Assembly (NCBI GenBank): GCA_017470935.1
Contig: JAFUXG010000026.1
Span: 1-64,000 of the forward strand
Source: Lachnospiraceae bacterium
Lineage (GTDB): Bacteria; Bacillota; Clostridia; Lachnospirales; Lachnospiraceae
Direction: 5' to 3'
DNA: 64,000 bases
Shown: positions 16,506 through 25,703 of the stretch, one piece after another
Layout: each line of letters begins with the position of its first letter
How positions within the stretch are numbered: the first letter of the stretch is position 1
Translations under genes and position numbers: made by a program
Notes under the pieces: generated by a model
Databases searched by the model: none
What the model was told of the DNA's origin: nothing
Seen by the model: the letters and a program-made list of their open reading frames with translations, nothing else

Positions 16506-17864
16506 ATGGCAGAGAGTATTAGCTTTGATTACAGCAATGCGATGTTCATGGTGACAGAGGATGAGATCGCAGCAATGAAGGAAAGAGTATTAGAGGCAAA
16601 GAAGACCTTAGTGGAGAAGACTGGAGAGGGTAATGATTTCCTTGGCTGGTTAGATCTTCCGGTTAATTACGACAGAGATGAGTTTTCAAGGATTAAGGCT
16701 GCGGCAAAGAAGATCCAGAACGATTCGGATATACTTATTGTGATCGGAATAGGCGGTTCCTATCTTGGGGCAAGAGCAGCTATAGAAGCTCTTAGACATA
16801 CATTTTACAATGTGATCGACAGGGATATGAGAAAGGGAACACCTGAGATATATTTCTGCGGTAATAATATAAGCTCTACATATCTTGAGCATTTATTGGA
16901 GGTTGTGGGAGACAGGGATTTCTCTGTCAACATTATCTCTAAGTCAGGAACAACAACGGAGCCTGCTATTGCATTTCGTATTTTCAAGAACCTTTTGATC
17001 GACAAGTACGGCAAGGAAGAGGCAGCTAAGAGAATATATGCTACTACTGATAAGGAAAAGGGAGCTTTGAAGCATCTTGCTGATTCAGAGGGCTATGAGA
17101 CCTTCGTAGTGCCTGATGATGTGGGTGGACGTTTCTCAGTACTCACAGCAGTCGGACTTCTTCCTATTGCGGTAAGCGGTGCGGATATCAAGCAGCTTAT
17201 GGTTGGTGCAGCTTCTGCAAGAACCACATGCTTAGAGGCTGACTTTGAGAACAATGATGCTCTTAAGTATGCGGCACTTCGTAACATCTTAAGAGAAAAG
17301 GGCAAGACCATGGAGATTCTTGCAAATTATACACCATCTGTTCACTATATCGGTGAGTGGTGGAAGCAGCTGTTTGGTGAGTCAGAGGGTAAGGACGGTA
17401 AGGGAATCTACCCTACAGCCTGTGACTTTACAACAGACCTTCATTCACTTGGCCAGTTCATTCAGGATGGTACCAAGAATCATATTGAGACTGTTATCAA
17501 TATCGGTTCTCCAAGACGTAAGATCATAATGGAGGCTGAGGATGACGATTTAGATGGACTTAATTATCTTGCAGGAAGAACAGTTGATTACATCAACAAG
17601 CAGGCTATGAACGGTACAGTTCTTGCCCATGTTGACGGTGAGATTCCTAACCTTATGATCACACTTCCTTATATGTCAGAATTTAACCTTGGTGAGCTGT
17701 TCTACTTCTTCGAGTTTGCCTGCGGTGTTTCAGGCTATGTGCTTGGTGTTAATCCATTTAACCAGCCAGGTGTTGAGAGCTACAAGAAGAACATGTTTGC
17801 ACTTCTTGGCAAGCCGGGCTATGAGGAGCAGAGAGCAAAGCTTATGGAACGTATGAAAAAGTGA
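16506..17864 (+). CDS. pgi: Glucose-6-phosphate isomerase
   Basis: Interconverts glucose 6-phosphate and fructose 6-phosphate in glycolysis. At 452 residues it matches the short bacterial form. Sugar-isomerase signatures are present: [53 protein letters not shown] and [30 protein letters not shown] precedes the ATG. It has its own promoter and terminator. Next to malQ it fits glucan and maltodextrin breakdown, though the two are separate transcripts. Confidence 0.97.
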   Translation: MAESISFDYSNAMFMVTEDEIAAMKERVLEAKKTLVEKTGEGNDFLGWLDLPVNYDRDEFSRIKAAAKKIQNDSDILIVIGIGGSYLGARAAIEALRHTFYNVIDRDMRKGTPEIYFCGNNISSTYLEHLLEVVGDRDFSVNIISKSGTTTEPAIAFRIFKNLLIDKYGKEEAAKRIYATTDKEKGALKHLADSEGYETFVVPDDVGGRFSVLTAVGLLPIAVSGADIKQLMVGAASARTTCLEADFENNDALKYAALRNILREKGKTMEILANYTPSVHYIGEWWKQLFGESEGKDGKGIYPTACDFTTDLHSLGQFIQDGTKNHIETVINIGSPRRKIIMEAEDDDLDGLNYLAGRTVDYINKQAMNGTVLAHVDGEIPNLMITLPYMSEFNLGELFYFFEFACGVSGYVLGVNPFNQPGVESYKKNMFALLGKPGYEEQRAKLMERMKK

Positions 17865-17954
17865 ATGGCTCTAGGCCATGTTACTTTGAGGAGACTATGG
17901 TAATCAATAATACAATGTAATATTGTAATAATGTAATAATGTAATGCGATTATG

Positions 17955-17989
17955 ACAGGCAATCTATACTATAGGTTGCCTGTTTTTTG
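17955..17989 (+). terminator. Terminator of pgi
   Basis: ACAGGCAA pairs with TTGCCTGT across a 13-base loop and TTTTTT follows. The rest of the 388-base gap to malQ holds only a short GTAATAAT repeat and the malQ promoter. Confidence 0.85.
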
Positions 17990-18013
17990 GTAATCTTTTG
18001 TTGTTTATTTGTG

Positions 18014-18042
18014 TTGCTTTTTTGCATGATTGCAATTATAAT
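18014..18042 (+). promoter_or_regulatory. Likely sigma-A promoter of malQ
   Basis: TTGCTT, 17 bases, TATAAT. It leaves a leader of about 200 bases before malQ, in which no recognisable riboswitch or attenuator is seen. Confidence 0.6.
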
Positions 18043-18252
18043 ATTGATTTATGAGTGAATTGCGGTTGAGGACTTCTATATAACGCAATTAAGTAATACA
18101 TTAGAATGTAAATGCTGGTACGTTCATTTCAAGTATTATAATACAGCAGGTATTTGCGGAACGAGTCGCTTGATCATATAGCCATGCTCAAATAATACAG
18201 AGAGTAACGGGCGTACTGACACGAAAAAGTACATAATGAAGGAGAGCATATC

Positions 18253-19785
18253 ATGGAAGATAATTCAGCATTGGGAATGGACTATGACAAATATGCAGGA
18301 ATACTCGCACATCCCACATCATTTCCAGGTAATTATGGTATAGGAGATCTGGGACCGGGTGCATATGCATTTGTGGATTTCATGGAGAAATCAGGACTTA
18401 ATCTATGGCAGGTACTGCCCCTTGGACATACAGGCTTTGGCGATTCGCCATACCAGCCCTTTTCATCCTTTGCAGGACAGCCGCTTATTATTGCCATTGA
18501 TCCACTTAGAGAGAAGGGGCTTTTGTGGAACGAGGATTTTAACGAGATGCCCCAATGGGATCCGGTTAAGGTGGAGTACGGCAAGGTCATAGAGTTTAAG
18601 ACAGGCTTGTTGAAGAAGGCATTTGAGCGTTTTGAGGATTCTAATATTAAGGATGGCTGCTCTACTGATGAGGAGTTTACCACAGCATATCAGGAGTTTA
18701 AGGATAGTACAGAGTGGCTGGATGACTATGCTCTTTTCATGGCTGCAAAGGATCATTTTGGGGGAATGCCATGGTATATGTGGGAGGATTCCATTAAGAA
18801 GCCAACTGAGAAGCAGAAGGCTGAGTGGATAGAAAAGCTTCATGATAAGGTTGAGTACTATCGCTTTATACAGTTCCTGTTCCATAAGCAGTGGTTTGAA
18901 CTTAAGGATTACGCCAATGAAAAAGGAATCAAGATTGTTGGTGACATTCCTATCTTTGTTGCCTGGGACAGTGTTGATGTATGGGCTAACAAGAAGCTGT
19001 TTGACCTGGATTCTAAGGGCTATCCAAAGACTGTTGCGGGAGTACCCCCCGACTATTTCTCAGAGACAGGACAGCTCTGGGGTAATCCCTTGTATAAATG
19101 GAGCGAGCACACCAAGACAGGCTATGAGTGGTGGATAGCAAGGCTTCGCCATCAGTTAAAGCTTGCTGACTTTGTAAGACTTGACCACTTCCGTGGCTTT
19201 GATAAATATTGGGCAGTGCCCTACGGTGAGGAGACTGCTGTTAACGGTAAATGGATGAAGGCTCCTGGAGTGAATTTTTTTACGCACCTTGAGGCCACCC
19301 TTGGCTATCATATGCCAATTATTGCCGAGGATCTCGGACAGATCGACCAGTCAGTTATAGATCTCCGTGATAAGTTCGGACTTCCGGGAATGAAGATCCT
19401 TCAGTTCGGCTTTGAAAATCCTGATGAGAACAGCTTCCTTCCTCATAACTTTGTGAGAAACTGTGTCTGCTATACAGGTACTCATGATAATGACACCACC
19501 CTTGGCTGGTATCAGAAGTGTTACGAGCAGTCAAGAGATAAGCTTAGAAGATATTATAATACTGACGGTGGGGATGTGTGCTGGACACTTATCCGCGCAT
19601 GCTTCTCTTCAGTTGCCAACATGGCACTTGTTCCGATGCAGGACGTGCTTTGCCTGGATTCATGGGCAAGACTTAACACTCCCGGTGTGGGTGAAGGCAA
19701 CTGGGCCTGGAGATTCCGCTATGAGGATATGACACCACAGCTTGAAGCAAGACTGTACGAGACTGCCAAGCTATACGGAAGATAG
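18253..19785 (+). CDS. malQ: 4-alpha-glucanotransferase (amylomaltase)
   Basis: A GH77 enzyme that transfers alpha-1,4-glucan segments between maltodextrins and releases glucose. The 510-residue length is that of the compact bacterial form. Family motifs include HPTSFPGNYGIGDLG, WQVLPLGHTGFGDSPYQPFS, KIVGDIPIFVAWDSVDVW, the nucleophile region FVRLDHFRGFDKYW, the acid/base IIAEDLG and YTGTHDNDTT. AAGGAGAGCATATC precedes the ATG. It follows pgi and fits intracellular starch or glycogen use. Confidence 0.97.
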   Translation: MEDNSALGMDYDKYAGILAHPTSFPGNYGIGDLGPGAYAFVDFMEKSGLNLWQVLPLGHTGFGDSPYQPFSSFAGQPLIIAIDPLREKGLLWNEDFNEMPQWDPVKVEYGKVIEFKTGLLKKAFERFEDSNIKDGCSTDEEFTTAYQEFKDSTEWLDDYALFMAAKDHFGGMPWYMWEDSIKKPTEKQKAEWIEKLHDKVEYYRFIQFLFHKQWFELKDYANEKGIKIVGDIPIFVAWDSVDVWANKKLFDLDSKGYPKTVAGVPPDYFSETGQLWGNPLYKWSEHTKTGYEWWIARLRHQLKLADFVRLDHFRGFDKYWAVPYGEETAVNGKWMKAPGVNFFTHLEATLGYHMPIIAEDLGQIDQSVIDLRDKFGLPGMKILQFGFENPDENSFLPHNFVRNCVCYTGTHDNDTTLGWYQKCYEQSRDKLRRYYNTDGGDVCWTLIRACFSSVANMALVPMQDVLCLDSWARLNTPGVGEGNWAWRFRYEDMTPQLEARLYETAKLYGR

Positions 19786-19797
19786 ATTGCTGTTTAG

Positions 19798-19872
19798 CGA
19801 AATACCCCAACTAATGCAAAGGCTTCACCCTGGGGGAAGGCTTTCAGCGAAGCTGACTGATGAGGGGTATAA
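19798..19872. repeat. Probable dispersed intergenic repeat between malQ and plsC
   Basis: The minus strand reads CCCCTCATCAGTCAGCTTCG, then CTGAAAGCCTTCCCCCAGGG and onward. Imperfect self-pairing (CTTCACCC with GGGGGAAG; CAGC with GCTG) gives a double hairpin. The wording closely resembles a family of intergenic repeats (CCCTCATC, AGCTTCGCTGA, CTTCCCCC) that recurs in gut Clostridia. No other copy lies in this window, so the call rests on recognition. Confidence 0.5.
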
Positions 19873-19911
19873 ACTGCACATAACAGTGATTATATAGAAG
19901 AGGATCAAAGC

Positions 19912-20649
19912 ATGAGAAACATATTGGTATTAGGATTTTTGTTTCTGTATTTGGTATTACTAATACCGGTGCATCTGATAATAAGAATTATCGGCATATG
20001 GAATCCGGAGCTTCGGTATAAGATAGGCAATGCCTTTGTGTATCATGCCTTTCGCTGGGAGCTGTTTCAGGCAGGTGCCCACATAACGGTTGAGGGTAAA
20101 GACAACATACCGGATGTACCGGTTCTGTTTGTGTCAAACCACAGAAGCTATTTTGACATACTGCTGCTTCACACAACAACTGGAAAGAGACCTGGCTTTG
20201 TGGCAAAATCAGAGATGGACAAGTTTCCTCTCCTTAACTGGTGGATGAGGGATATATGCTGTCTGTTCCTTGACCGTAAGGATTTAAGATCCGGTGTGCA
20301 GATGATCAAGGATGGCGCAGAGCTTATTAAGAAAGGACATTCTATGGTGATATGTCCTGAAGGCACAAGGAATCAGAATAAGGAAATGCTGCCATTTAAA
20401 GAGGGCAGCCTGAAGATGGCTGACAAAGCAGATTGTCCGGTTGTTCCGGTTGCCATAATAGACAGCGACCAGATGTTAGAGATCCGGCCGGGCTTTCACA
20501 TAAGAAGCGGACATCCTAAGGTTATATATGGCAAGCCCTTTTACCTAAAGGATCTGGATAAAGAAAGCAAGAAGCATGCAGGAAGCTATGTGCAGGGGAT
20601 CATCAAGGAAATGATAGACTCCGCAGGCGGACAGACTGCAAAAGAATAA
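19912..20649 (+). CDS. plsC: 1-acyl-sn-glycerol-3-phosphate acyltransferase
   Basis: Makes phosphatidic acid from lysophosphatidic acid at the membrane. The 245-residue protein starts with a hydrophobic anchor (about 4-30) and has the acyltransferase motif I NHRSYFD (N76-D82, catalytic HX4D), FVAKSEMDKFPLL, FLDRKD and motif III VICPEGTRNQ, then PVVPVAI. AAGAGGATC precedes the ATG. It is 46 bases from the next gene, which may share its transcript. Confidence 0.93.
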   Translation: MRNILVLGFLFLYLVLLIPVHLIIRIIGIWNPELRYKIGNAFVYHAFRWELFQAGAHITVEGKDNIPDVPVLFVSNHRSYFDILLLHTTTGKRPGFVAKSEMDKFPLLNWWMRDICCLFLDRKDLRSGVQMIKDGAELIKKGHSMVICPEGTRNQNKEMLPFKEGSLKMADKADCPVVPVAIIDSDQMLEIRPGFHIRSGHPKVIYGKPFYLKDLDKESKKHAGSYVQGIIKEMIDSAGGQTAKE

Positions 20650-20695
20650 TAATTTTCGCAGCAAGGATGCGGAACTAGGATAGGAGGAACAGTTC

Positions 20696-21256
20696 ATGAG
20701 TCCATGGATAATAACATTAATTATTGTATTGGTAGTGGTGGGCGCACTTGTTGCACTTTACTTTGTAGGTAACAACATGCAGAAGAAGCAGCTTGCACAG
20801 AAGGAACAGATCAAAGAGGCAGCACAGATGACATCTATGCTTATCATCGACAAAAAAATGATGAAGCTGAAGGATGCGGGATTACCCAAGATGGTTATGG
20901 ATCAGACACCAAAGCGCTACCAGAATGCAAAGATGCCTATAGTTAAGGCAAAGGTTGGACCTCAGACGGTAAACCTTATCTGTGATGACGGGATTTTCGA
21001 TGATCTGCCAACAAAGTGTGAGGTTAAGGCCATGGTCAGCGGTATATATCTCACTGAGATCAAGAGCGTAAGAGGTAAGCGCAAGAATAATCAGCAGGAG
21101 GAGCCTAAGAAGAAGAGCTTTGCCCAGAAGATGCGTAAGAAGCAGAGTGAGCTTCAGGCTGAATATGCGAAGGAAGAGAAGGCAAAGGAAGCCAAGAAGG
21201 CTGCTAAGGAAGCTGAGAAGAAGAAAAAAGAGCAGGCTAAGAAGATCACAAACTAG
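20696..21256 (+). CDS. Small membrane-anchored protein with Lys/Ala/Glu-rich tail
   Basis: A 186-residue protein with one N-terminal transmembrane helix (about 4-25), then a short cytoplasmic domain (about 45-125; LIIDKKMMKLKDAGLPKMV and VNLICDDGIFDDLPTKCEV). It ends in about 50 residues of almost pure Lys, Ala, Glu and Gln, which will be helical and strongly basic and may bind RNA, DNA or phospholipid surfaces. I know no function. GGAGG precedes the ATG. It follows plsC and ends at a long hairpin. Confidence 0.65.
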   Translation: MSPWIITLIIVLVVVGALVALYFVGNNMQKKQLAQKEQIKEAAQMTSMLIIDKKMMKLKDAGLPKMVMDQTPKRYQNAKMPIVKAKVGPQTVNLICDDGIFDDLPTKCEVKAMVSGIYLTEIKSVRGKRKNNQQEEPKKKSFAQKMRKKQSELQAEYAKEEKAKEAKKAAKEAEKKKKEQAKKITN

Positions 21257-21272
21257 AACATATATTGTATTA

Positions 21273-21310
21273 CAAGAATCGGAGCATGCAAATGCATGCT
21301 CCGATTCTTG
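21273..21310. repeat. Perfect 18-bp hairpin at the hicB side
   Basis: CAAGAATCGGAGCATGCA and its exact complement are separated by only AA. It lies between two convergent genes and could stop transcription from both, yet no T-run follows on either strand. The length and perfection are unusual. Confidence 0.8.
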
Positions 21311-21335
21311 CGTGATATAACCAGGCTATAATGCG

Positions 21336-21764
21336 TTATGCCTTAATCTTTGTAAGAAGTGCTTCTTGTAGTGTTTGGGAAAAATTGATGTTTTTCTCTA
21401 GTGCAGCATTGTTCAGCCATGCAGGGATTGTAAGTGTTTTTCTGACAGATTTTTCGAAATGTTCTTTGGCGTATGCTTTGACGTCTATTGAGATCAAATT
21501 GACAAAAGCTTCACCAACAGAACTTTCGGGGTCTATATCGCTGGCTATTTTTTGTGGGTCTATATCATTAAGCTTAGAAGGCTTGGGGAGGATATCACCA
21601 TCATTTTGACATGTGTATATATATCCTGCCAGACAGTCTATTGCCATCTCCATTGCATCGTCTAAACTATCACCACAAGTCGATAGATAATTCAAATCTG
21701 GAAATATTACTGAATAACCACCATTATGTTCTTGAAAAAAGCATGCTGGATAAACGGTTAACAT
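21336..21764 (-). CDS. hicB: HicB-family antitoxin
   Basis: The antitoxin of a type II HicAB module; it binds HicA and represses its own operon. The 142-residue protein has the partial RNase-H-like N-terminal domain (YPACFFQEHNGGYSVIFPDL, then SLDDAMEMAIDCLAGYI). A spacer follows, then a C-terminal ribbon-helix-helix-like DNA-binding part (RKTLTIPAWLNNAALEK). The ATG with AGGAGG eight bases upstream was chosen over a GTG three codons earlier. It lies 19 bases after hicA, in the usual toxin-first order. Confidence 0.9.
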   Translation of the reverse strand: MLTVYPACFFQEHNGGYSVIFPDLNYLSTCGDSLDDAMEMAIDCLAGYIYTCQNDGDILPKPSKLNDIDPQKIASDIDPESSVGEAFVNLISIDVKAYAKEHFEKSVRKTLTIPAWLNNAALEKNINFSQTLQEALLTKIKA

Positions 21765-21783
21765 TGTAGGCACCTCCTAATTA

Positions 21784-21969
21784 TTATATTCCTGCTTGTT
21801 TACGAATGCTGTTTTCTGTTTTTTTTGTTAAATCCTTATTGTGGAAGGGGATTGTTACTTTTCCGGGTTTGGTTGGATGTGTGTAATGACGATGAGAACC
21901 CTGTGGATTCTTAAATTGCCATCCATCAGCCAATATTTCTTTTTCCATATCGATTGGTTTCTTTGGCAT
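21784..21969 (-). CDS. hicA: HicA-family mRNA interferase toxin
   Basis: A 61-residue double-stranded-RNA-binding-fold ribonuclease that cleaves mRNA during translation. The family core is present: GWQFKNPQGSHRHYTHP, with the catalytic His in GSHRHY, then VTIPFHNKDL and the C-terminal helix with SIRKQAG. The ATG behind GGGAGG gives the standard HicA length; earlier in-frame ATGs have no ribosome site. It is the first gene of the hicAB operon and has a promoter with repeated operator-like words. Confidence 0.92.
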   Translation of the reverse strand: MPKKPIDMEKEILADGWQFKNPQGSHRHYTHPTKPGKVTIPFHNKDLTKKTENSIRKQAGI

Positions 21970-21993
21970 AATAGTATTCCCTCCCATACAAAT

Positions 21994-22030
21994 AATATAC
22001 AATATAATATGCATAAAGTCAATATGCATA
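21994..22030 (-). promoter_or_regulatory. hicAB promoter with paired operator-like repeats
   Basis: On the minus strand TTGACT, 17 bases, TATATT. The 10-base word AATATGCATA occurs twice on the plus strand (22006-22015 and 22021-22030), flanking the -35 box. Paired repeats at this place would suit autorepression by HicB. Confidence 0.65.
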
Positions 22031-22065
22031 TTTTATATACGTGTAATGCGTTCTACATAACTTAT

Positions 22066-22092
22066 TAAGTAATTGAAAATTTCTTCCGACAT
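22066..22092 (+). promoter_or_regulatory. Candidate sigma-D promoter for the FliK-like gene
   Basis: TAAG, 15 bases, TCCGACAT, against the sigma-D pattern TAAA-N15-GCCGATAT. It is the weakest of the sigma-D-like sites here. A sigma-A alternative (TTGCAA, 15 bases, TAAAAT) lies just downstream. Confidence 0.4.
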
Positions 22093-22165
22093 AGTATATA
22101 GATGTTTGCAAAAAAAAGTGATAGAATAAAATTTATATGAAATGGAAACGAGGTGTGATATTGTC

Positions 22166-25100
22166 ATGAACTATCAGATTGATAACACTCTTTTTGGAAA
22201 TACAAATTATGCAGGTGGCGGGGTTGTTGCTGGTAATAGCAATGGTGCCCCTAACAGCATACTTAAGGGCAACAGCGTAGGTGATCTTCTAGCGTGTACC
22301 TTGGTACAGGGAGGCAAGGAGCCTATACTTGATCTTAATGGTGTGCAGTTGAAGACTAAGGCAACGGCAGAGCTAGAGCAGGCAAGGCCTGGTGACACCA
22401 TTTACTTGAAGATACAGGGGGCTGACTCGAAGCAGGTTTCCCTTAAGGTGGTGGGAGTTAAGCCGGCAGAACAGGGTGAGGCCTTAGGTGCGGCTACAAG
22501 CGCTCAGGTTATGACAAACACAGAACAGTTTTCTGAAATGATTAAGGATAATCTTGATGGCGCCCTTGACGAGAAGGAGGCAAAGGAGAATCAGAAGGAG
22601 ATTTTGAGAAGCCTTTCTACTGAGGAGATTGCAAAGCTCCGGATGATGCAGATTGATGTGACCAATTCTACACTCTCAGATCTTCTGGGTATGGTTGTCA
22701 CCATAAGGTCAGGGGAGCATCAGCAGAAGGTCAATGACCAGATAGGGGATATTGTCAGGGAGACCATCGGTAAGCTTAGAAATGATGTTGTGGCAGGAGG
22801 TGCTATTCCACAGGCATCAGGATTTACAACAGCCGGTGACAGCATAGGTACCGGGGAGGGTGTCTCCTCTGAGAATGATATTGCTGAAATGCCGGGGGTT
22901 AACAGACTTAACAGCGAGGGCTATGTGGTAAAGGTGCCGGTGAATAAGGTGATGCGGTCTACCCAGAGTAATGTGAACAATCAGAATAGTCCTGGAGCTA
23001 TTGATGGTGGTAGTGGGATTGTTGATGATTTCAAGGTTACAGATGAGCAGATGATCTATCTTATTAAGAATAATCTTAATATGACAATAGAAAATCTTGA
23101 TATAGCAAAGAATAGTGTCAATGAAGGAAGTCCATCTAAGGAGCTTCCCCTTGACGACAAGGTCTGGAGTGATATATATCCCCAGGTTACAGGAATAATA
23201 GAGTCTGCAGGAATGTCAGTGACAGATCAGAGCATTTCCGGAGCCCAGTTCATGCTAAAGCATGAGCTTCCTGTGACGGTGGATTCACTAAGGCTTTATA
23301 TGTCAGTTAATAATGTAAATCAGAGGGGACTTCAGGAAGCCCAGGCGGCGGCTAATATTGCAGAACAGATTTCCATGGGCAATACTCCTGAGGCTGCACG
23401 TATTGCTGGAAGCACCATGCATGAGAGGGCGCAGCAGCTGGTTGAAAAGGTGCAGTCTATCACAGCCCGTACAGTGGATATGGCTGTTAACCAGGGCAAG
23501 CCCCTTACAATTTCATATCTATACAACACATCCATGCGTAATGTTGATGTGAAGCGTATGAGGACGGCTGTTAATACCGGCGTTGAGGGTGCAAGCCTTT
23601 CCTTAAGTGCTGTGGATCTAAATGGTGAGGCTGAGGGAGCAGGAGTGCCGCTGTCAACTAATCCGGCGGCTATAACAGCCAGACGGCAACTAGAGGAGAT
23701 TCGTTTGTCTATGACAATTGAGGCTGCTAACAGGCTTGTGAGACAGGATATCAATATTGATGCAAGACCTTTATCCCAGATAGTTGACGTGCTTAGAAAT
23801 CAGGAAAACACTTACTATGAGAATGTGGTGTCATCCCATGATCTGCATGATATACCTGAAGGGATAGATCTTCTTAAAGAAACGCTTAAAGAGACTGACA
23901 GTCTGAAGAATCTCCCTGCATATGCCTTGGGAGAGGCTGTAAGGAGACCATCCATTACAGTGGGAGGACTCTATGAGAGTGCCAACCGAATGAAGATGAC
24001 CTTCGCAGGACAGGCATATGAGACAATGATGACGAAGCCTAGACGTGATATGGGTGATTCCATTAATGAGGCCTTTAGAAATGTGGATGATATCTTGATG
24101 GATATGAATCTTGACAGAAACCAGGAGAACCAGCGTGCAATCCGTATTCTGGCTCATAACGAAATGGAGCTGTCGCCGGAGAATATCGCAAATGTCAAAG
24201 CAGTGGATGCTAAGGTGCAGCAGATGTTTGAAACCCTTACGCCACAGATAGTACTTAATCTTATTAGAGAGAACAAAAATCCTCTTAATATGACAATAGA
24301 TGGTCTTAACCAGGAGATAAGTGAACAACGGGATATACGAGGAGTCACAGATGAGCAGAGATTTTCTGAATTTCTCTATCAGCTTGATAAGACCGGAGGG
24401 ATTACAAAGGAAGAAAGAACAAGCTTTATCGGCATTTACCGTCTGCTTGATAAGATTGAGAAATCTCACGGTAAGGACATTGGAGCAGTTGTGAGGAACG
24501 GACAGGAGGTAACTCTTAATAATCTGTTTGCTGCAGATAAGAGCAGGCGCGTCAGAGGGCTTGATGTGGCAGTGGATGACAGCTTTGGAGAGAGGGTGAA
24601 TGTTCCTACGGACCAGAGAGGAATTCTTGACCAGATCAATACAGCATATAATGAGACTCTTGCCGGAAGCATACTTCGCCATATACATCCTGAGACCTTA
24701 AAGAGCCTGCAGGGAATGAATTTTGGGGACATGAGCTTCGAGGAGCTTAATGGCATTATTAAGGCAGGCGACACTGAGGAAGGCCAGATGGACATCAGTG
24801 AGGAGATAATGAACAGACTTTCAGACGCTCTCTCCTATGAAGAGGATGTTGCCACCATGCTTGAAGCCAATGACATGCAAAGTACCATGACCAATATTAT
24901 TGCAGCCCATCAGGTTATGTATGGGCAGGATGGAATATTTGGCATGATGCATGATCTTAAGAATGGTCTTTCAAAGGACGTTAAGGACAGGGTTACAAGA
25001 CAGGAGGAGAGGATCATTGATAATCTTTCGGGCAAAGAGGATGTGATGTACGGCATAGAAGGACTTAGAGCGGTGCTTTCTGAGGCAGTACATGCTAAAG

Positions 25101-25588
25101 AGACGGACGGAACTATTACGGCTAAGGATATCCAGTCCTTGAAATATCTCAATGCAGGCATGCCTATTGCCCTTCGCGCGGTTGAGCAGGATGTATTCCA
25201 GGTTCCCCTGGTGGTGGGGGATGAGGTGAGCATTATGAAGGTTTCCATTCTCCGGGGTGGAGATTCCACAGGCGAGGTGCGAGCCACAATGAACACTGAA
25301 GACTACGGTGAGTTAGAGGCATACATTCATGTGTCAGGGAATCAGGCGGAAGGATATATTGTTACAGATGAGGAGTCAGGACAGCGTAAGCTGGAGGATA
25401 ACGAGCTGACACTTCGTTCTGCCCTTGCAAAGGCAGGTCTTGAGGTGAGAGATGTGAGGTTAGATGGCTCAAAACCCGTTCAGTATGCAGATGAAGGCAG
25501 GGAGAGCGTGGAGACCTCCAGGTTATACAGAGTGGCAAAACAACTTCTAACAGCTATTAAGTTGATGGGGGTTGTGGCCGATAATTAA
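22166..25588 (+). CDS. Very large FliK-like flagellar protein
   Basis: A 1,140-residue hydrophilic protein without signal peptide or membrane segment. The N-terminal ~110 residues include a beta-rich unit (QARPGDTIYLKIQGADSKQVSLKVVGV). The long middle is mostly helical with recurring NNLNMTIENL-like and NPLNMTIDGL-like stretches. The C-terminal ~130 residues (KVSILRGGDSTGEVRATM, then SALAKAGLEVRDVRL) resemble the FliK hook-length-control C-terminal domain. I believe related Lachnospiraceae proteins are filed under DUF6240, unverified. A flagellin and FliS-like gene follow at once, supporting a flagellar role. FliK is usually under 700 residues, so a ruler of this size would be exceptional. 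The start has GAGGTG upstream. Confidence 0.6.
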   Translation: MNYQIDNTLFGNTNYAGGGVVAGNSNGAPNSILKGNSVGDLLACTLVQGGKEPILDLNGVQLKTKATAELEQARPGDTIYLKIQGADSKQVSLKVVGVKPAEQGEALGAATSAQVMTNTEQFSEMIKDNLDGALDEKEAKENQKEILRSLSTEEIAKLRMMQIDVTNSTLSDLLGMVVTIRSGEHQQKVNDQIGDIVRETIGKLRNDVVAGGAIPQASGFTTAGDSIGTGEGVSSENDIAEMPGVNRLNSEGYVVKVPVNKVMRSTQSNVNNQNSPGAIDGGSGIVDDFKVTDEQMIYLIKNNLNMTIENLDIAKNSVNEGSPSKELPLDDKVWSDIYPQVTGIIESAGMSVTDQSISGAQFMLKHELPVTVDSLRLYMSVNNVNQRGLQEAQAAANIAEQISMGNTPEAARIAGSTMHERAQQLVEKVQSITARTVDMAVNQGKPLTISYLYNTSMRNVDVKRMRTAVNTGVEGASLSLSAVDLNGEAEGAGVPLSTNPAAITARRQLEEIRLSMTIEAANRLVRQDINIDARPLSQIVDVLRNQENTYYENVVSSHDLHDIPEGIDLLKETLKETDSLKNLPAYALGEAVRRPSITVGGLYESANRMKMTFAGQAYETMMTKPRRDMGDSINEAFRNVDDILMDMNLDRNQENQRAIRILAHNEMELSPENIANVKAVDAKVQQMFETLTPQIVLNLIRENKNPLNMTIDGLNQEISEQRDIRGVTDEQRFSEFLYQLDKTGGITKEERTSFIGIYRLLDKIEKSHGKDIGAVVRNGQEVTLNNLFAADKSRRVRGLDVAVDDSFGERVNVPTDQRGILDQINTAYNETLAGSILRHIHPETLKSLQGMNFGDMSFEELNGIIKAGDTEEGQMDISEEIMNRLSDALSYEEDVATMLEANDMQSTMTNIIAAHQVMYGQDGIFGMMHDLKNGLSKDVKDRVTRQEERIIDNLSGKEDVMYGIEGLRAVLSEAVHAKETDGTITAKDIQSLKYLNAGMPIALRAVEQDVFQVPLVVGDEVSIMKVSILRGGDSTGEVRATMNTEDYGELEAYIHVSGNQAEGYIVTDEESGQRKLEDNELTLRSALAKAGLEVRDVRLDGSKPVQYADEGRESVETSRLYRVAKQLLTAIKLMGVVADN

Positions 25589-25654
25589 AATAGACATTTT
25601 TATAATTGGGAATATGGAGATTCCTATAATTACAGTCAGTGCGAAAATGGAGGT

Positions 25655-25682
25655 TTGCATAGGTAGGACTGAGTGATATAAT
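25655..25682 (+). promoter_or_regulatory. Sigma-A-like promoter of the first flagellin gene
   Basis: TTGCAT, 16 bases, TATAAT, ending only about 20 bases before the start codon, so the leader would be very short. No sigma-D motif is seen here, unlike at the second flagellin gene. Confidence 0.5.
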
Positions 25683-25703
25683 ATAAAGGATGAGGTGAAG
25701 AAT

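Noticed and set aside
18043-18252. A possible riboswitch in the 200-base malQ leader.
   Set aside because: No conserved riboswitch core or terminator/antiterminator pair could be recognised.
23831-24688. A 285-codon minus-strand frame inside the FliK-like gene.
   Set aside because: It has no ribosome site, an unnatural Cys/His/Ile-rich composition, and overlaps a clearly coding plus-strand gene.
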